In this document: positions 1 to 8,522 of the stretch, piece after piece | Layout of the letters: each line of letters begins with the position of its first letter | Numbering within the stretch: position 1 is the stretch's first letter | Origin: JBBIPA01 sp963820495 | Lineage (GTDB): Bacteria; Chloroflexota; Dehalococcoidia; GIF9; UBA5629 | Direction of reading: 5' to 3' | DNA: 64,000 nt | NCBI GenBank assembly: GCA_963820495.1 | Contig: CAWGAF010000002.1 | Coordinates: forward strand, 124,001 to 188,000 | Notes under the pieces: model-generated | Database searches by the model: none | Told to the model about the DNA's origin: nothing | The model's input: the letters and a program-made list of their open reading frames with translations, nothing else | Program-made: the position numbers and the translations under genes

Positions 1-264
1 GAACGCAGCGACTTTGATAGCACGCTGCCACATGAAATATTGATGAGCATTTCCAGACAGCATATTTTAATTACTTATAGTAGAGGCAAATATTACCTGA
101 CAGACTACGGGCACGAAGGTAAGGGGAGCACTAACCATACCAGGCTTAACGGCATTGATATATATAAAAAAAGAAAGAAGGCTCTCAAAGACGGTGATAA
201 GATTGAACTGGCTGGTCAGCCAGAACTTACCCTGACTTTCAGGTTGCTACAAGAGCCGAGCTGA
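1..264 (+). CDS. FHA-domain protein, C-terminal part (cut by window start)
   Basis: The reading frame is open from base 1, so this is the 3' end of a gene that begins outside the window. The visible 87 residues are the second half of a forkhead-associated domain, a phosphothreonine-binding fold: ISRQH resembles the conserved SRxH block, and an N-H-T-R-L-N-G stretch takes the place of the usual NGTxxNG loop, followed by a DGD-x-I-E-L strand. It closely resembles the FHA ends of the three membrane proteins downstream, so it is probably a paralogue. It ends 24 bases before the phosphatase gene and likely shares its operon. Confidence 0.8.
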   Translation, partial: ERSDFDSTLPHEILMSISRQHILITYSRGKYYLTDYGHEGKGSTNHTRLNGIDIYKKRKKALKDGDKIELAGQPELTLTFRLLQEPS

Positions 265-288
265 AGGAGAAATGTTTGGAGGACCCGA

Positions 289-1092
289 TTGGAAACAGGT
301 TATAGCTGGGACACAGGACTCTTAAGAGAGATCAATGAGGATAGCATTCTGTGCACCAGCTTTGATCTCAAGACCCACCTGGGAGTCATCTCCGCTGGCC
401 TCTTCGCGGTTGCAGACGGCATGGGGGGGTACAGTGCTGGTGAAATCGCCAGCGATATTGCCATAAAGACTCTCCATGCAGGGTGTATTTCAGGCCTCCT
501 CGCCCAAAGCCCTGCTCCACCGCTCTCTATTTTGGCCGCTGCCTTCGACGAGGCTAACAGTAAAGTTATAGAATTTGCCAGCGACACGGATCTGAAGGGC
601 ATGGGTACTACCCTGACCGCTGTACTTGTGATTGGTGGGGATATGTATTTGGCCCACGTAGGTGATTCCAGGTGTTACATAATTAACACCTGGGAGACTA
701 TCCAGGTCTCAAAAGACCATTCCGTAGTCCAACAGCTTGTAGACGAAGGGACTATCACGCCAGAACAGGCAAGGAACCACCCACGCCGGAACGAGATAAC
801 ACGCGTCCTTGGTTATTCTAGGGACATTGTCCCGGACCTACATCAGGTAAAACTATATTCAGGTGACAATATCCTTCTCTGCTCTGACGGTCTCTGCAGC
901 GTGCTGCCTTCAAGTAAGATATCTGAAACCGTCATAGGTTCTGCCAACCCTAACGATGCCTGTACTGACCTGACCGCTCAGGCCAATCTGGCGGGAGGGC
1001 CAGACAATATATCGGTAATAATAGTAAAGCCCAGCAACCTTCCATCCTGGCAGGCCGTGACCACAGCCCAAACCAGCATTAGGAGAATGTAA
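289..1092 (+). CDS. PP2C-family (PPM) protein serine/threonine phosphatase
   Basis: Metal-dependent Ser/Thr phosphatase of the bacterial Stp/PrpC type, predicted to be cytoplasmic and to reverse the action of the kinase encoded next door. The 267 residues are one PP2C domain: an N-terminal NEDS block, the metal-binding DGMGG motif (residues 43-47), a VGDSR block in the middle, a SDGL motif and a C-terminal GGPDNIS motif. All metal-ligand aspartates are present, so activity is expected. The start is TTG; it is favoured because GGAGGA lies six bases upstream and the N-terminus matches the family. Its stop overlaps the kinase start (TAATG), which indicates translational coupling. Confidence 0.9.
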   Translation: METGYSWDTGLLREINEDSILCTSFDLKTHLGVISAGLFAVADGMGGYSAGEIASDIAIKTLHAGCISGLLAQSPAPPLSILAAAFDEANSKVIEFASDTDLKGMGTTLTAVLVIGGDMYLAHVGDSRCYIINTWETIQVSKDHSVVQQLVDEGTITPEQARNHPRRNEITRVLGYSRDIVPDLHQVKLYSGDNILLCSDGLCSVLPSSKISETVIGSANPNDACTDLTAQANLAGGPDNISVIIVKPSNLPSWQAVTTAQTSIRRM

Positions 1093-2114
1093 TGTGGGGG
1101 ACGAGTAATGTTTTATTATTAATGGCCCTGGTCTATGCAGCTTTGGTGGTAACTATCGTTATATTTTTAAGTATACGCAAGCGTAAGAAGGGCCGTTCGC
1201 GTTCGGGCCAAAAGAAGGCACAGGTACCTACCTCTATAAGTAATAACACCTACATCATTAACGGGCGCTATGAACTAATGTCACCGCCTCACAAGCAGGG
1301 TGGCATGGCAACCATTTGGCTTGCGGTCGATCGCAAAACAGGCAGGACGTGCGTTATCAAAACACCGCGCAGGGGTACTACGATAGATAATGTGTACCTT
1401 GAAAAGCTCCTGTTAGAAGCCAGCTATTTGAAGAGGCTCAAACATCCTAACATAGTCAAATACTTTGACGATTTCTACTATAAGGGCGAATTTCACCTTG
1501 TCATTGATTACCTGAATGGGGAAACTCTGATGGCATCATCGCCGAGGTCTCCCTTTGATGAACAACAGGTCATCTTCTGGGCTTGCCAGCTGCTAGATGC
1601 GCTTTCTTACATACACGCCGGCGGCATAGTTCACAGGGACGTTAACCCTAAGAACATAATGCTGCGCAACGATGGTACGGTCGAGCTGATCGATTTTGGC
1701 ACGGCGAAAGACTTGAATGATGCTAGTAAAAATAAGACAAGCATTGATCCGTTTACGCAGATCATGAACAAGGGCTTTGATATCCCAGAGCTGTTCATAG
1801 GCGGGGAAAGCGACCAGCGCTGTGACCTCTGCGGCCTGGCACAGACCTGCATATATCTCCTTACGCTCAATCCGCCAAACGAGATTTGCTCGAGCTTGTT
1901 CAAATCCAACTGGCCACGCTCGTACAGTGAAGCCACAACTATTGCTGATTACCTTATGACAGCTGGTGTATCAAATCGTACGGCAAAGTGTCTGGCACAA
2001 GGCATCTTGTTCTTCCCAGGCAAGAGGTTCGCTGACGCACGCGCTATGTCGGCTGCATTGTCATCAGCATTGGGTTATCCGCTAAAACCAGTGGAGGTGC
2101 TGTTACAGAAGTGA
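1092..2114 (+). CDS. membrane-anchored Ser/Thr protein kinase
   Basis: Hanks-type kinase with an N-terminal membrane helix (about residues 5-27), a basic linker and a kinase domain from about residue 58 to 320. Catalytic residues are visible: lysine 90 in the VIK motif, HRDVNPKN at 181-188 and DFG at 201-203. The glycine-rich loop is divergent (HKQGGMA), but the essential residues are intact, so it should be active. There is no extracellular PASTA region; the membrane helix is N-terminal, unlike typical PknB. It overlaps the phosphatase by one base and the next FHA gene by four (GTGA), so the genes form one operon. Its likely substrates are the FHA proteins or their partners. Confidence 0.88.
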   Translation: MWGTSNVLLLMALVYAALVVTIVIFLSIRKRKKGRSRSGQKKAQVPTSISNNTYIINGRYELMSPPHKQGGMATIWLAVDRKTGRTCVIKTPRRGTTIDNVYLEKLLLEASYLKRLKHPNIVKYFDDFYYKGEFHLVIDYLNGETLMASSPRSPFDEQQVIFWACQLLDALSYIHAGGIVHRDVNPKNIMLRNDGTVELIDFGTAKDLNDASKNKTSIDPFTQIMNKGFDIPELFIGGESDQRCDLCGLAQTCIYLLTLNPPNEICSSLFKSNWPRSYSEATTIADYLMTAGVSNRTAKCLAQGILFFPGKRFADARAMSAALSSALGYPLKPVEVLLQK

Positions 2115-3223
2115 GAGGCACTTTACTGTTACTTTCTATTGCGTTGATTTTAGGAGCCTTTGCAGCGCTGCTTGGCCAAACGGCAGATGTTGGTGGGGTA
2201 GGCGCACCGACGGATAATTCTACAATACCAAATTCCCCTGCTATTGACCAATCTCAGGATGAAATCAAGCCGTCGGTGAACTATGTCCTGCGAGGGCCTA
2301 CGTCACAGTCCAAAAGTACACCGCCCAATTTCATCCCCAGTTTCATAGCGACATCGGAACAGGACAAATTCAAGGTCACTGCAAATGAAACCTGGTATCT
2401 GGACGTGGACATCAATACGCCCGGATGGCTTTATATTTATGAATATTTTCCCGGGGGAGAGGACTTCCAGGGAAAATGGATAGCCTATAAATGGCAATTG
2501 CTGCAAAGCGGCCTCTGGAAGCTTGGCCCGTTCACTCCCGAGAATAATGAACCAGAGGGGCAGCATATATACCGGATTTGGTTTTACAGCGATGGTCAGT
2601 GGGCTGAGGAAGACCCCAATGCCACGCAGAATAATCTTGTTTTCTGGACATATTCCAAAGGCCAGATTGCTGAGCAACCTGCAGAGCAAGTACCGCCACA
2701 ACCACTGGTAGCCCCTGTAAAAGAAACCACGTTGCTTGACCAGTTGCACGGACTTATCACCCCACCGATGGTGCTGTGGTTCGGTCCCTTGGCCTTTATT
2801 GTCATCGTCATGCTCGGCCTTTATCTGTTTTGGAGGTATGCTAGGCGGGCTAGAAGTCAGGAGCCAGTATCACTGCCTGATGAGTCAGAGTTTGAAGTAC
2901 CATCCGCGGTATTACCATCAGTCGCACTCAGTGCCAAAATAGCGCTACCCAACGGTTTGGAGATCCAGATCGCCGGCAAAAGCAGAGTGATAGGGCGAGT
3001 TGAACTCGCCAGGGCGCTTGGCTTGGATGAACTGGGGCTCATCTCGAGACGACACTTCGAAGTTAGGTCGGAATGCGAGCAGTTCTACATTGAGGACCTG
3101 GGCAGCGCTAACGGCACCAGACTCAACGGTGCAGATATCAAAGGCAAAGGGCCAGTCAGCCTAAATAACGATGACGTCATAGAACCGGCCGGCGCAATAA
3201 GTCTAAAGTTTTATGTTCCTTGA
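2111..3223 (+). CDS. exported sensor-like protein with membrane helix and cytoplasmic FHA domain
   Basis: This 370-residue protein has four parts: a signal sequence (residues 1-25), an extracytoplasmic region, a single membrane helix (about 221-241) followed by a positively charged RYARRAR stop-transfer stretch, and a C-terminal FHA domain (about 285-365, with SRRH and SANGTRLNG). The extracytoplasmic domain (about 85-185) is rich in Trp and Tyr with a WLYIYEYFPGG block; the same block recurs in the next gene. Topology puts the FHA domain in the cytoplasm, where it could bind the phosphothreonine made by the adjacent kinase. It starts at GTG inside the kinase stop codon. The extracytoplasmic domain was not recognised with confidence; a ligand-sensing role is inferred. 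Confidence 0.75.
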   Translation: MRGTLLLLSIALILGAFAALLGQTADVGGVGAPTDNSTIPNSPAIDQSQDEIKPSVNYVLRGPTSQSKSTPPNFIPSFIATSEQDKFKVTANETWYLDVDINTPGWLYIYEYFPGGEDFQGKWIAYKWQLLQSGLWKLGPFTPENNEPEGQHIYRIWFYSDGQWAEEDPNATQNNLVFWTYSKGQIAEQPAEQVPPQPLVAPVKETTLLDQLHGLITPPMVLWFGPLAFIVIVMLGLYLFWRYARRARSQEPVSLPDESEFEVPSAVLPSVALSAKIALPNGLEIQIAGKSRVIGRVELARALGLDELGLISRRHFEVRSECEQFYIEDLGSANGTRLNGADIKGKGPVSLNNDDVIEPAGAISLKFYVP

Positions 3224-3394
3224 CCCTGTAAAGGTCAATCAGAGATTAACCCCATCAAACTATTCCGTCCACCATCTTCCTTTTTGTCAGGAAACTGTCA
3301 GTTAACTGTCAGACTGTGGTCAAGCAGTCCACTTCCGGCACGTGTATATTTAACCTTGATAAGGAAATATTATATTTGGGAGTTGACAGTCATA

Positions 3395-4951
3395 ATGAAG
3401 AAGATTTTAGTGGCGATTCTTATTATTATCTTGGTCCAATCAGTCGCTATTATTGCAATCTCACCTGTCTATGCCCAGGACTACCCGCTTCCGCCGTTAA
3501 GCCCTGATGTATCATGGCAACCTCCGTATCAAGGAGGGCAGTTTATGGAGCCCCAGGTGGGCGTAGAAACGTACAGCCAAACTTGGTCTAACCTACAAAT
3601 TTCGCCGCCGTTGGCCGTTGCACCGGGAACCCCGAGCTCTATAGTAAATGCTTACCTTGTCAATAGCTACGGACAGATCCTGACCGACCTGTATCGTAAC
3701 GGGATATGTTATCTAATTGTGTCTTTTAACGGTCCGGGCTATTTCTATCTATGGGAATATTACCCTTCTGGCACCACATCTTACGGACACTGGCTTTGTT
3801 ACCGATGGTACCGCCCATACGCTGGCGTCTGGAGGGTCGGGCCATTCGCTGCTGAGTCCTTTGACCCTGCTGGCAGGCATATCTGGAAGATGTGGTTCCT
3901 TTCTGGGTACTCCTGGTCAACTCGGTTACTGAGTTTTAATTTCACCAGGAGCTATTATCCGCCAGACATACCAGGCCTGACACCTGGGCTTATTCATTCA
4001 CCAGTGATTAACTCATTCAGTGCCAACAAATCTTCTGTCGAGGCAGGGGAGACAGCAATCCTGACCTGGACAACCACATATGCTGACAGCGTGACTATAT
4101 CGCCGGGTGTTGGAACAGTCGCTGCCTCTGGCTCCACGTCAGTCACTCCAGCTTCCACAATCAGTTATACATTGGTGGCGAGGGGTAAATCGGGCAACCC
4201 CGCATCATCGACTGCAACCATAACGGTTATACCTAGGCTTCCACCCAATATCAGCATCGGCCAAGCCACAATACAGAGCGGGCAGTCAACATCCCTATCC
4301 TGGAATGCCCCCGGAGCGATCCAGGTATCAATAACGGATGTTGGCAATGTCGGTAACAGTGGGACTACGCAGGTATCGCCGGATAACACAACTACTTACA
4401 CACTTGCCGCTACTTATATTGATGGTACTGCGCAGTCTACATCCGTAACAGTTAACGTAGAGCGGCCGCCATATTTGCTCTGGGGCATTATAACTTTATT
4501 GGCAGCAGCAGTCGTTGTGATAGTTATCTTACTTGTCAGGAGATCTGCGGCAGTCCCCCGGGCACAGGCGGCAGATACACAAGGAGCTTACACGCCAGAG
4601 TCAAAAGCAACACTTTCCACTGATACATTGCCGGCCACCACGCCGGTAGAGGAGGTTGCCGCGGCTAAGCTTGCCATGCCAGATGGGAACGAGATACTAC
4701 TGGCAGGCAATGCCAGGTCTTTCGGTCGGCATGACTTTGAAGAATTCATGCTGCGTGATCAAGTCTCTTATATATCTAGGCAGCACATCAACATCTGGCA
4801 CGAAAGCGGTCACTACTACATTGAGGATCGCAGCAGCACCAACGGCACCAAGATCAATGGTACAAATATCAAGGGAACCGGCCGGCATGCACTTGATGAC
4901 GGCGATGTAATTGAGCTTGCAGGCAAATTGAGCATCACTTTTAAAAAATAA
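3395..4951 (+). CDS. exported Ig-like repeat protein with membrane helix and cytoplasmic FHA domain
   Basis: The frame opens earlier (3284), but the ATG at 3395 starts a clear signal peptide (MKKILVAILIIILV, cleavage likely after PVYA), so that start was chosen. The 518-residue product then has a Pro-rich stretch, an aromatic domain with a FYLWEYYPSG block (about 90-185) shared with the previous gene, two Ig-like beta-sandwich repeats (about 203-280 and 284-356, each ending in a T-x-x-Y-T-L strand), a membrane helix (about 360-382) and an FHA domain (about 430-515, with SRQH and STNGTKING). It probably couples envelope or extracellular binding to phosphothreonine signalling inside. It belongs to the kinase/phosphatase cluster, separated by about 170 bases. 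Confidence 0.75.
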   Translation: MKKILVAILIIILVQSVAIIAISPVYAQDYPLPPLSPDVSWQPPYQGGQFMEPQVGVETYSQTWSNLQISPPLAVAPGTPSSIVNAYLVNSYGQILTDLYRNGICYLIVSFNGPGYFYLWEYYPSGTTSYGHWLCYRWYRPYAGVWRVGPFAAESFDPAGRHIWKMWFLSGYSWSTRLLSFNFTRSYYPPDIPGLTPGLIHSPVINSFSANKSSVEAGETAILTWTTTYADSVTISPGVGTVAASGSTSVTPASTISYTLVARGKSGNPASSTATITVIPRLPPNISIGQATIQSGQSTSLSWNAPGAIQVSITDVGNVGNSGTTQVSPDNTTTYTLAATYIDGTAQSTSVTVNVERPPYLLWGIITLLAAAVVVIVILLVRRSAAVPRAQAADTQGAYTPESKATLSTDTLPATTPVEEVAAAKLAMPDGNEILLAGNARSFGRHDFEEFMLRDQVSYISRQHINIWHESGHYYIEDRSSTNGTKINGTNIKGTGRHALDDGDVIELAGKLSITFKK

Positions 4952-4969
4952 ATATAAATAGGAGGTACA

Positions 4970-6289
4970 ATGAATTTCAGAAAGGCAATCCTAATCTTGG
5001 CAGTAGCATTATTAATATGCTCTGCGACATTATTACAGGTCACACCGACATTCGCTGCAGCGGTCGTGGCGAGCGAACATGGGGTGTCATTGCAGGACCT
5101 TCCACCGCCACCTCCACCTCCACCACCACCACCTCCACCTCCACCACCTCCTCCACCTCCACCTCCACCTCCACCTCCACCTCCACCTCCACCTCCGCCT
5201 CCACCTCCACCTCCGCCTCCACCTCCACCTCCACCTCCACCTCCACCTCCGCCTCCACCTCCACCTCCACCTCCGCCTCCACCTCCGCCTCCACCTCCAC
5301 CTCCACCTCCACCTCCACCTCCACCTCCTGCACCGCCGAGGTGGTACCTTCCTAGTTATCTAGGTCCATGGCCTTATACTTGGAGGTTGCCAAATTACAT
5401 ATGGCCAAACGTGGTAATAATTGAGCAACCTCAAAAGCAGCCTGTCTATGCGCCGGTAGTTAACTCGTTTACCGCTAATCCGGGTTATATTCATTCGTAT
5501 GAGACAGTTGTATTAACGTGGACCGTGAGTAATGCAGATACAGTTACCTTATCCCCTGGGATTGGTTCAGTTCCCAATTCCGGCTCATACAATGTGAGCC
5601 CTGGTTATACAACTACCTATACTCTTTCTGCTACTAATAACGCCGGCAGTGTCAGCGCCAGCACCACTGTGACGGTTGTTCCATACGCTTCCGCTTTAAA
5701 CACCAGCATAGGCACCCAAGTCATAAGCGATGGGAGCGTTGTCAATGCTGGTGCCAGCGACATCGTGCCCCTCGGGTTCGGGGGTGGCGATGGACCGTTT
5801 AATTCATGGCCGCCGTATGTCCTGTTGATTGGCTTGCTGGTTATAGCGGGCGCGGTTATAGCAGTTTTTCTGGTCAAAAAACCCGCTGTAGCCCATGCAG
5901 GACGCCGTGCCAGCGCGCCTGCAGGATACCTGGCTTGGGCTACCGATACACCAGTTGCAACTAGAACTCCACAAACCACGCCCATTGATGCCGGGACTTC
6001 AGCGAAGTTCGTAACGCCGGATGGGGGGCACATATCCGCATCAGGAAATGTCGAATCTCTGGGAAGGAATGATTTCCAATCTTTTGTGATGCCAGACGAA
6101 ATCAGCCTGATTTCCAGGGAGCACATACGAGTCGAATGCGAAAATGGCAAGTACTACATAGAGGACCGTAATAGCACTAATGGCACTAGGATTAACGGGT
6201 CTAGAATCACTGGCAAAGGCAGGTTCTTATTGAGGGATGGTGATGTGATCGAGCTTGCTGATGTACTTACCATTATCTTCAAGGCTTAA
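4970..6289 (+). CDS. exported poly-proline, Ig-like, membrane FHA protein
   Basis: This 439-residue paralogue of the two upstream FHA membrane proteins has a signal peptide (1-29), an uninterrupted run of 76 prolines (residues 45-120), a Trp/Tyr/Pro-rich segment, one Ig-like repeat (about 160-235), a membrane helix (about 275-298) and a C-terminal FHA domain (about 345-437, with SREH and STNGTRING). The aromatic sensor block of its paralogues is missing, and the proline run stands in its place. A polyproline helix of this length would be a rigid spacer of roughly 20 nm, perhaps reaching through a cell wall or S-layer. Translation should depend strongly on elongation factor P. AGGAGG lies eight bases before the ATG. 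Confidence 0.78.
   Translation: MNFRKAILILAVALLICSATLLQVTPTFAAAVVASEHGVSLQDLPPPPPPPPPPPPPPPPPPPPPPPPPPPPPPPPPPPPPPPPPPPPPPPPPPPPPPPPPPPPPPPPPPPPPPPPPPPPAPPRWYLPSYLGPWPYTWRLPNYIWPNVVIIEQPQKQPVYAPVVNSFTANPGYIHSYETVVLTWTVSNADTVTLSPGIGSVPNSGSYNVSPGYTTTYTLSATNNAGSVSASTTVTVVPYASALNTSIGTQVISDGSVVNAGASDIVPLGFGGGDGPFNSWPPYVLLIGLLVIAGAVIAVFLVKKPAVAHAGRRASAPAGYLAWATDTPVATRTPQTTPIDAGTSAKFVTPDGGHISASGNVESLGRNDFQSFVMPDEISLISREHIRVECENGKYYIEDRNSTNGTRINGSRITGKGRFLLRDGDVIELADVLTIIFKA
5102..5329 (+). repeat. CCNCCN microsatellite encoding 76 prolines
   Basis: This 228-base tract consists only of CCA, CCT and CCG codons, mostly as CCACCT hexamers with scattered CCG. All three frames and the opposite strand stay open through it, giving low-complexity ghost frames (Ser-Thr, His-Leu, Glu-Val). 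It encodes residues 45-120 of the FHA protein. Length is likely to vary by slippage in multiples of three or six, which would keep the frame. Confidence 0.95.
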
Positions 6290-6296
6290 CAGTACT

Positions 6297-6341
6297 AAGA
6301 GCCAGCACTTGTGAAGAAAACAGGTGCTGGCTCTTGTTTTT
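6297..6341 (+). terminator. rho-independent terminator of the FHA/kinase operon
   Basis: A 16-base arm (6297-6312) pairs with 6320-6335 across a seven-base loop, with one imperfect pair, and is followed by GTTTTT. It begins eight bases after the stop of the poly-proline FHA gene, so it probably ends the signalling operon. Confidence 0.85.
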
Positions 6342-6821
6342 CTGTTCGTAATCTAAAATGTGACCTGCTCCTTCAATGACGAGCAGTGTTTTATAGTTTT
6401 TAAGCTAGCTTCGTTTTGTTTCTGGGGTGTTGTTTTGCATCAGGGTATACTAAGAAGTCTGTTAGCAAAAAAGTCACTTTGACTGGTGGAGCTTACTGTA
6501 CCAAACAAAGAACTTTTACCGTGGGTTTTAGCCTTCATACCTAGCTTAATTTTCACAATTGGGGGAGCAAAGCAACATAAAGTGGGGGTATAGTCTATTC
6601 TGTTTGAAGATGCAATGATCCGATGATTCGCTATACGATATAATCAGAATGGTTCAGATCGGGGAAATTGGCGTGAACCAGTTAACAAAATACTAATTTG
6701 TCTTTATATTTATACAAGGGTTTTTAGAAGTTATTCATTTCATATACCAGATAAATGATGCTATAATCACATACACTCATATATGGCAGAATATATTTTA
6801 CATTATTAGGGTAAGGTAACA
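6342..6821. other. gene-free AT-rich spacer before the DUF262 pair
   Basis: No credible coding region is visible in these 480 bases. Composition becomes clearly AT-rich from about 6590 onwards and stays so through the next two genes, suggesting the left edge of acquired DNA. The last 60 bases hold a promoter (see 6759-6767). Confidence 0.6.
6759..6767 (+). promoter_or_regulatory. extended -10 promoter for the DUF262 pair
   Basis: TGCTATAAT is a perfect extended -10 element about 55 bases before the ATG of the first DUF262 gene. No clear -35 is present, as is common for extended -10 promoters. Inferred from sequence only. Confidence 0.5.
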
Positions 6822-8522
6822 ATGCCTGATCATATCTCTCTTAAATGTATTCTTGAATTACTAGATAATCACTTTATTATCCCTTCCTATCAGAGAGGTT
6901 ATCGATGGACATCTCAAGAGGTAAACGATCTACTGAATGACATTTGGGAGTTTACTAAAAAGGATCAAAAATCTAAAAAGGAATTCTATTGTTTACAACC
7001 TATCATCGTTACATCTAATGAGAATGGATATATCGTAATAGATGGACAACAGAGATTAACTACCATTTATATTATTTTCGAAGTATTGAAAGAAATAAAA
7101 AACCACTTAACTAAAAAAATGTTTACTCTCGAATATCAAACGAGAGAAGATAGTGAATATTTTCTTAAAAATATTGAAACATCTCGACAGGATGAAAATA
7201 TCGACTATTACCACATATGTAACGCATATACAACAGTACAGAATTGGTTTGAAACTAAACAAGGTTCACCGAAAATAGATATTTTGAGTACGTTATTACG
7301 TGATGATGATAGTGGACACAATGTAAAAGTTATTTGGTACGAGGTTGATTCGACTTCAACGCTTGACCAAATAGAAATATTTACTCGAATTAACACTGGG
7401 AAAATTCCACTCACTAATGCTGAACTTGTGAAAGCCTTATTATTGCGAGAAGATAATTTTCAGGGTAATGAGAAAGGCGTACGCTTAGCTCAACTAGAAA
7501 TGGCTTCAGATTGGGATAACATTGAGTATAGTCTTGGGGATAACCAATTGTGGTACTTCCTTTGTGATAACCAAAAACAATACGAAAATAGAATAGAATT
7601 TATATTTGATTTGATTGCAGGTACATCAAGTTTAGATAGATACCATACATTTAGATATTTTAATAAGCAACTCACTGAGTCTATGAGTGCTGATACTATC
7701 TGGCAACAAATAAAAAGATACTATCTTACATTCTTCGAATGGTTCGAACGTCGTGAATATTATCACCTTATCGGTTACCTTATCTCTTTGGGAGAAAGCG
7801 TAAAAAACCTAGAGTCCCACTCTTCAACAAAATCAAAATCTGAGTTCAAAGAGTTCTTAGAAGGTAAAATCAAAGATCATGTTAGATATAATATCGACGA
7901 ACTCAATTACGATGAAGACCGAGTTAAAATAAAGAAAATTCTTTTATTGTTCAACATTGTTACTCTACTTTCTAATAAAAACACAAATGCGCGATTTCAA
8001 TTTGGAAGATATAAGACTGAAGAATGGGATATCGAACATATTCATTCAGTGCAATCAGAAAGACCGGAAGCGACAAATCACAAGATTGACTGGTTGAAAG
8101 AAGTGTATAGTTATACAGAGAACGAGGACCTAAAAAAAGAAATAGAAAATTATCTAGAATCAAGACATGATCAGGATGATGATACATTTGTTAGCTTATT
8201 TGACAAGATACTGCAGGCCTACAGTGAAGATGGTGTAGTTGAAGATATAGATGATATTTCTAATCTGGCTTTATTAGATTCAGGAACAAACCGAGGATAT
8301 AAAAATGCAGTATTTCCGATAAAAAGGCAAAGAATTATAGAAAAAGATACTTACGGGACTTTTATCCCCTTATGTACAAAAAATGTTTTCATGAAATACT
8401 ATAGTAAAAAAGTAAATCAAATGACATTTTGGGGTAAAAATGATCGAAAAGCATATTTAGAGGCACTAAAACAAGTATTATCACCGTATATACTAAATAT
8501 CGAAGATCAGACTGATGAATGA
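6822..8522 (+). CDS. DUF262/DUF1524 (GmrSD-like) protein, probable defence nuclease
   Basis: This 566-residue protein begins with a DUF262 (ParB/Srx-like) domain: a YQRGYRW block (residues 23-29) and the nucleotide-binding DGQQR motif (74-78), then a FTRINTG...PLT segment. The C-terminal half carries a DUF1524-type HNH motif, WDIEHIH (about 401-407), with the family's later NLALL...N...F...K block. This is the arrangement of type IV, modification-dependent restriction enzymes such as GmrSD and of SspE. The gene is markedly AT-rich compared with its flanks, which suggests transfer. It overlaps the next DUF262 gene by eight bases, so the two should be made together. Phage defence is inferred from family. 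Confidence 0.8.
   Translation: MPDHISLKCILELLDNHFIIPSYQRGYRWTSQEVNDLLNDIWEFTKKDQKSKKEFYCLQPIIVTSNENGYIVIDGQQRLTTIYIIFEVLKEIKNHLTKKMFTLEYQTREDSEYFLKNIETSRQDENIDYYHICNAYTTVQNWFETKQGSPKIDILSTLLRDDDSGHNVKVIWYEVDSTSTLDQIEIFTRINTGKIPLTNAELVKALLLREDNFQGNEKGVRLAQLEMASDWDNIEYSLGDNQLWYFLCDNQKQYENRIEFIFDLIAGTSSLDRYHTFRYFNKQLTESMSADTIWQQIKRYYLTFFEWFERREYYHLIGYLISLGESVKNLESHSSTKSKSEFKEFLEGKIKDHVRYNIDELNYDEDRVKIKKILLLFNIVTLLSNKNTNARFQFGRYKTEEWDIEHIHSVQSERPEATNHKIDWLKEVYSYTENEDLKKEIENYLESRHDQDDDTFVSLFDKILQAYSEDGVVEDIDDISNLALLDSGTNRGYKNAVFPIKRQRIIEKDTYGTFIPLCTKNVFMKYYSKKVNQMTFWGKNDRKAYLEALKQVLSPYILNIEDQTDE

Noticed and set aside
5017..5363. Long open frames of Ser-Thr, His-Leu and Glu-Val repeats across the proline tract
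   Set aside because: They are the other frames of the CCACCT repeat; the proline frame alone has a signal peptide, Ig-like domain, helix and FHA domain.
6484..6492. GTGGAGCT, matching the end of the tRNA-Ala gene, as a left attachment site for an island
   Set aside because: Only eight bases match; this is too short to support an attachment site without a longer repeat or an integrase.
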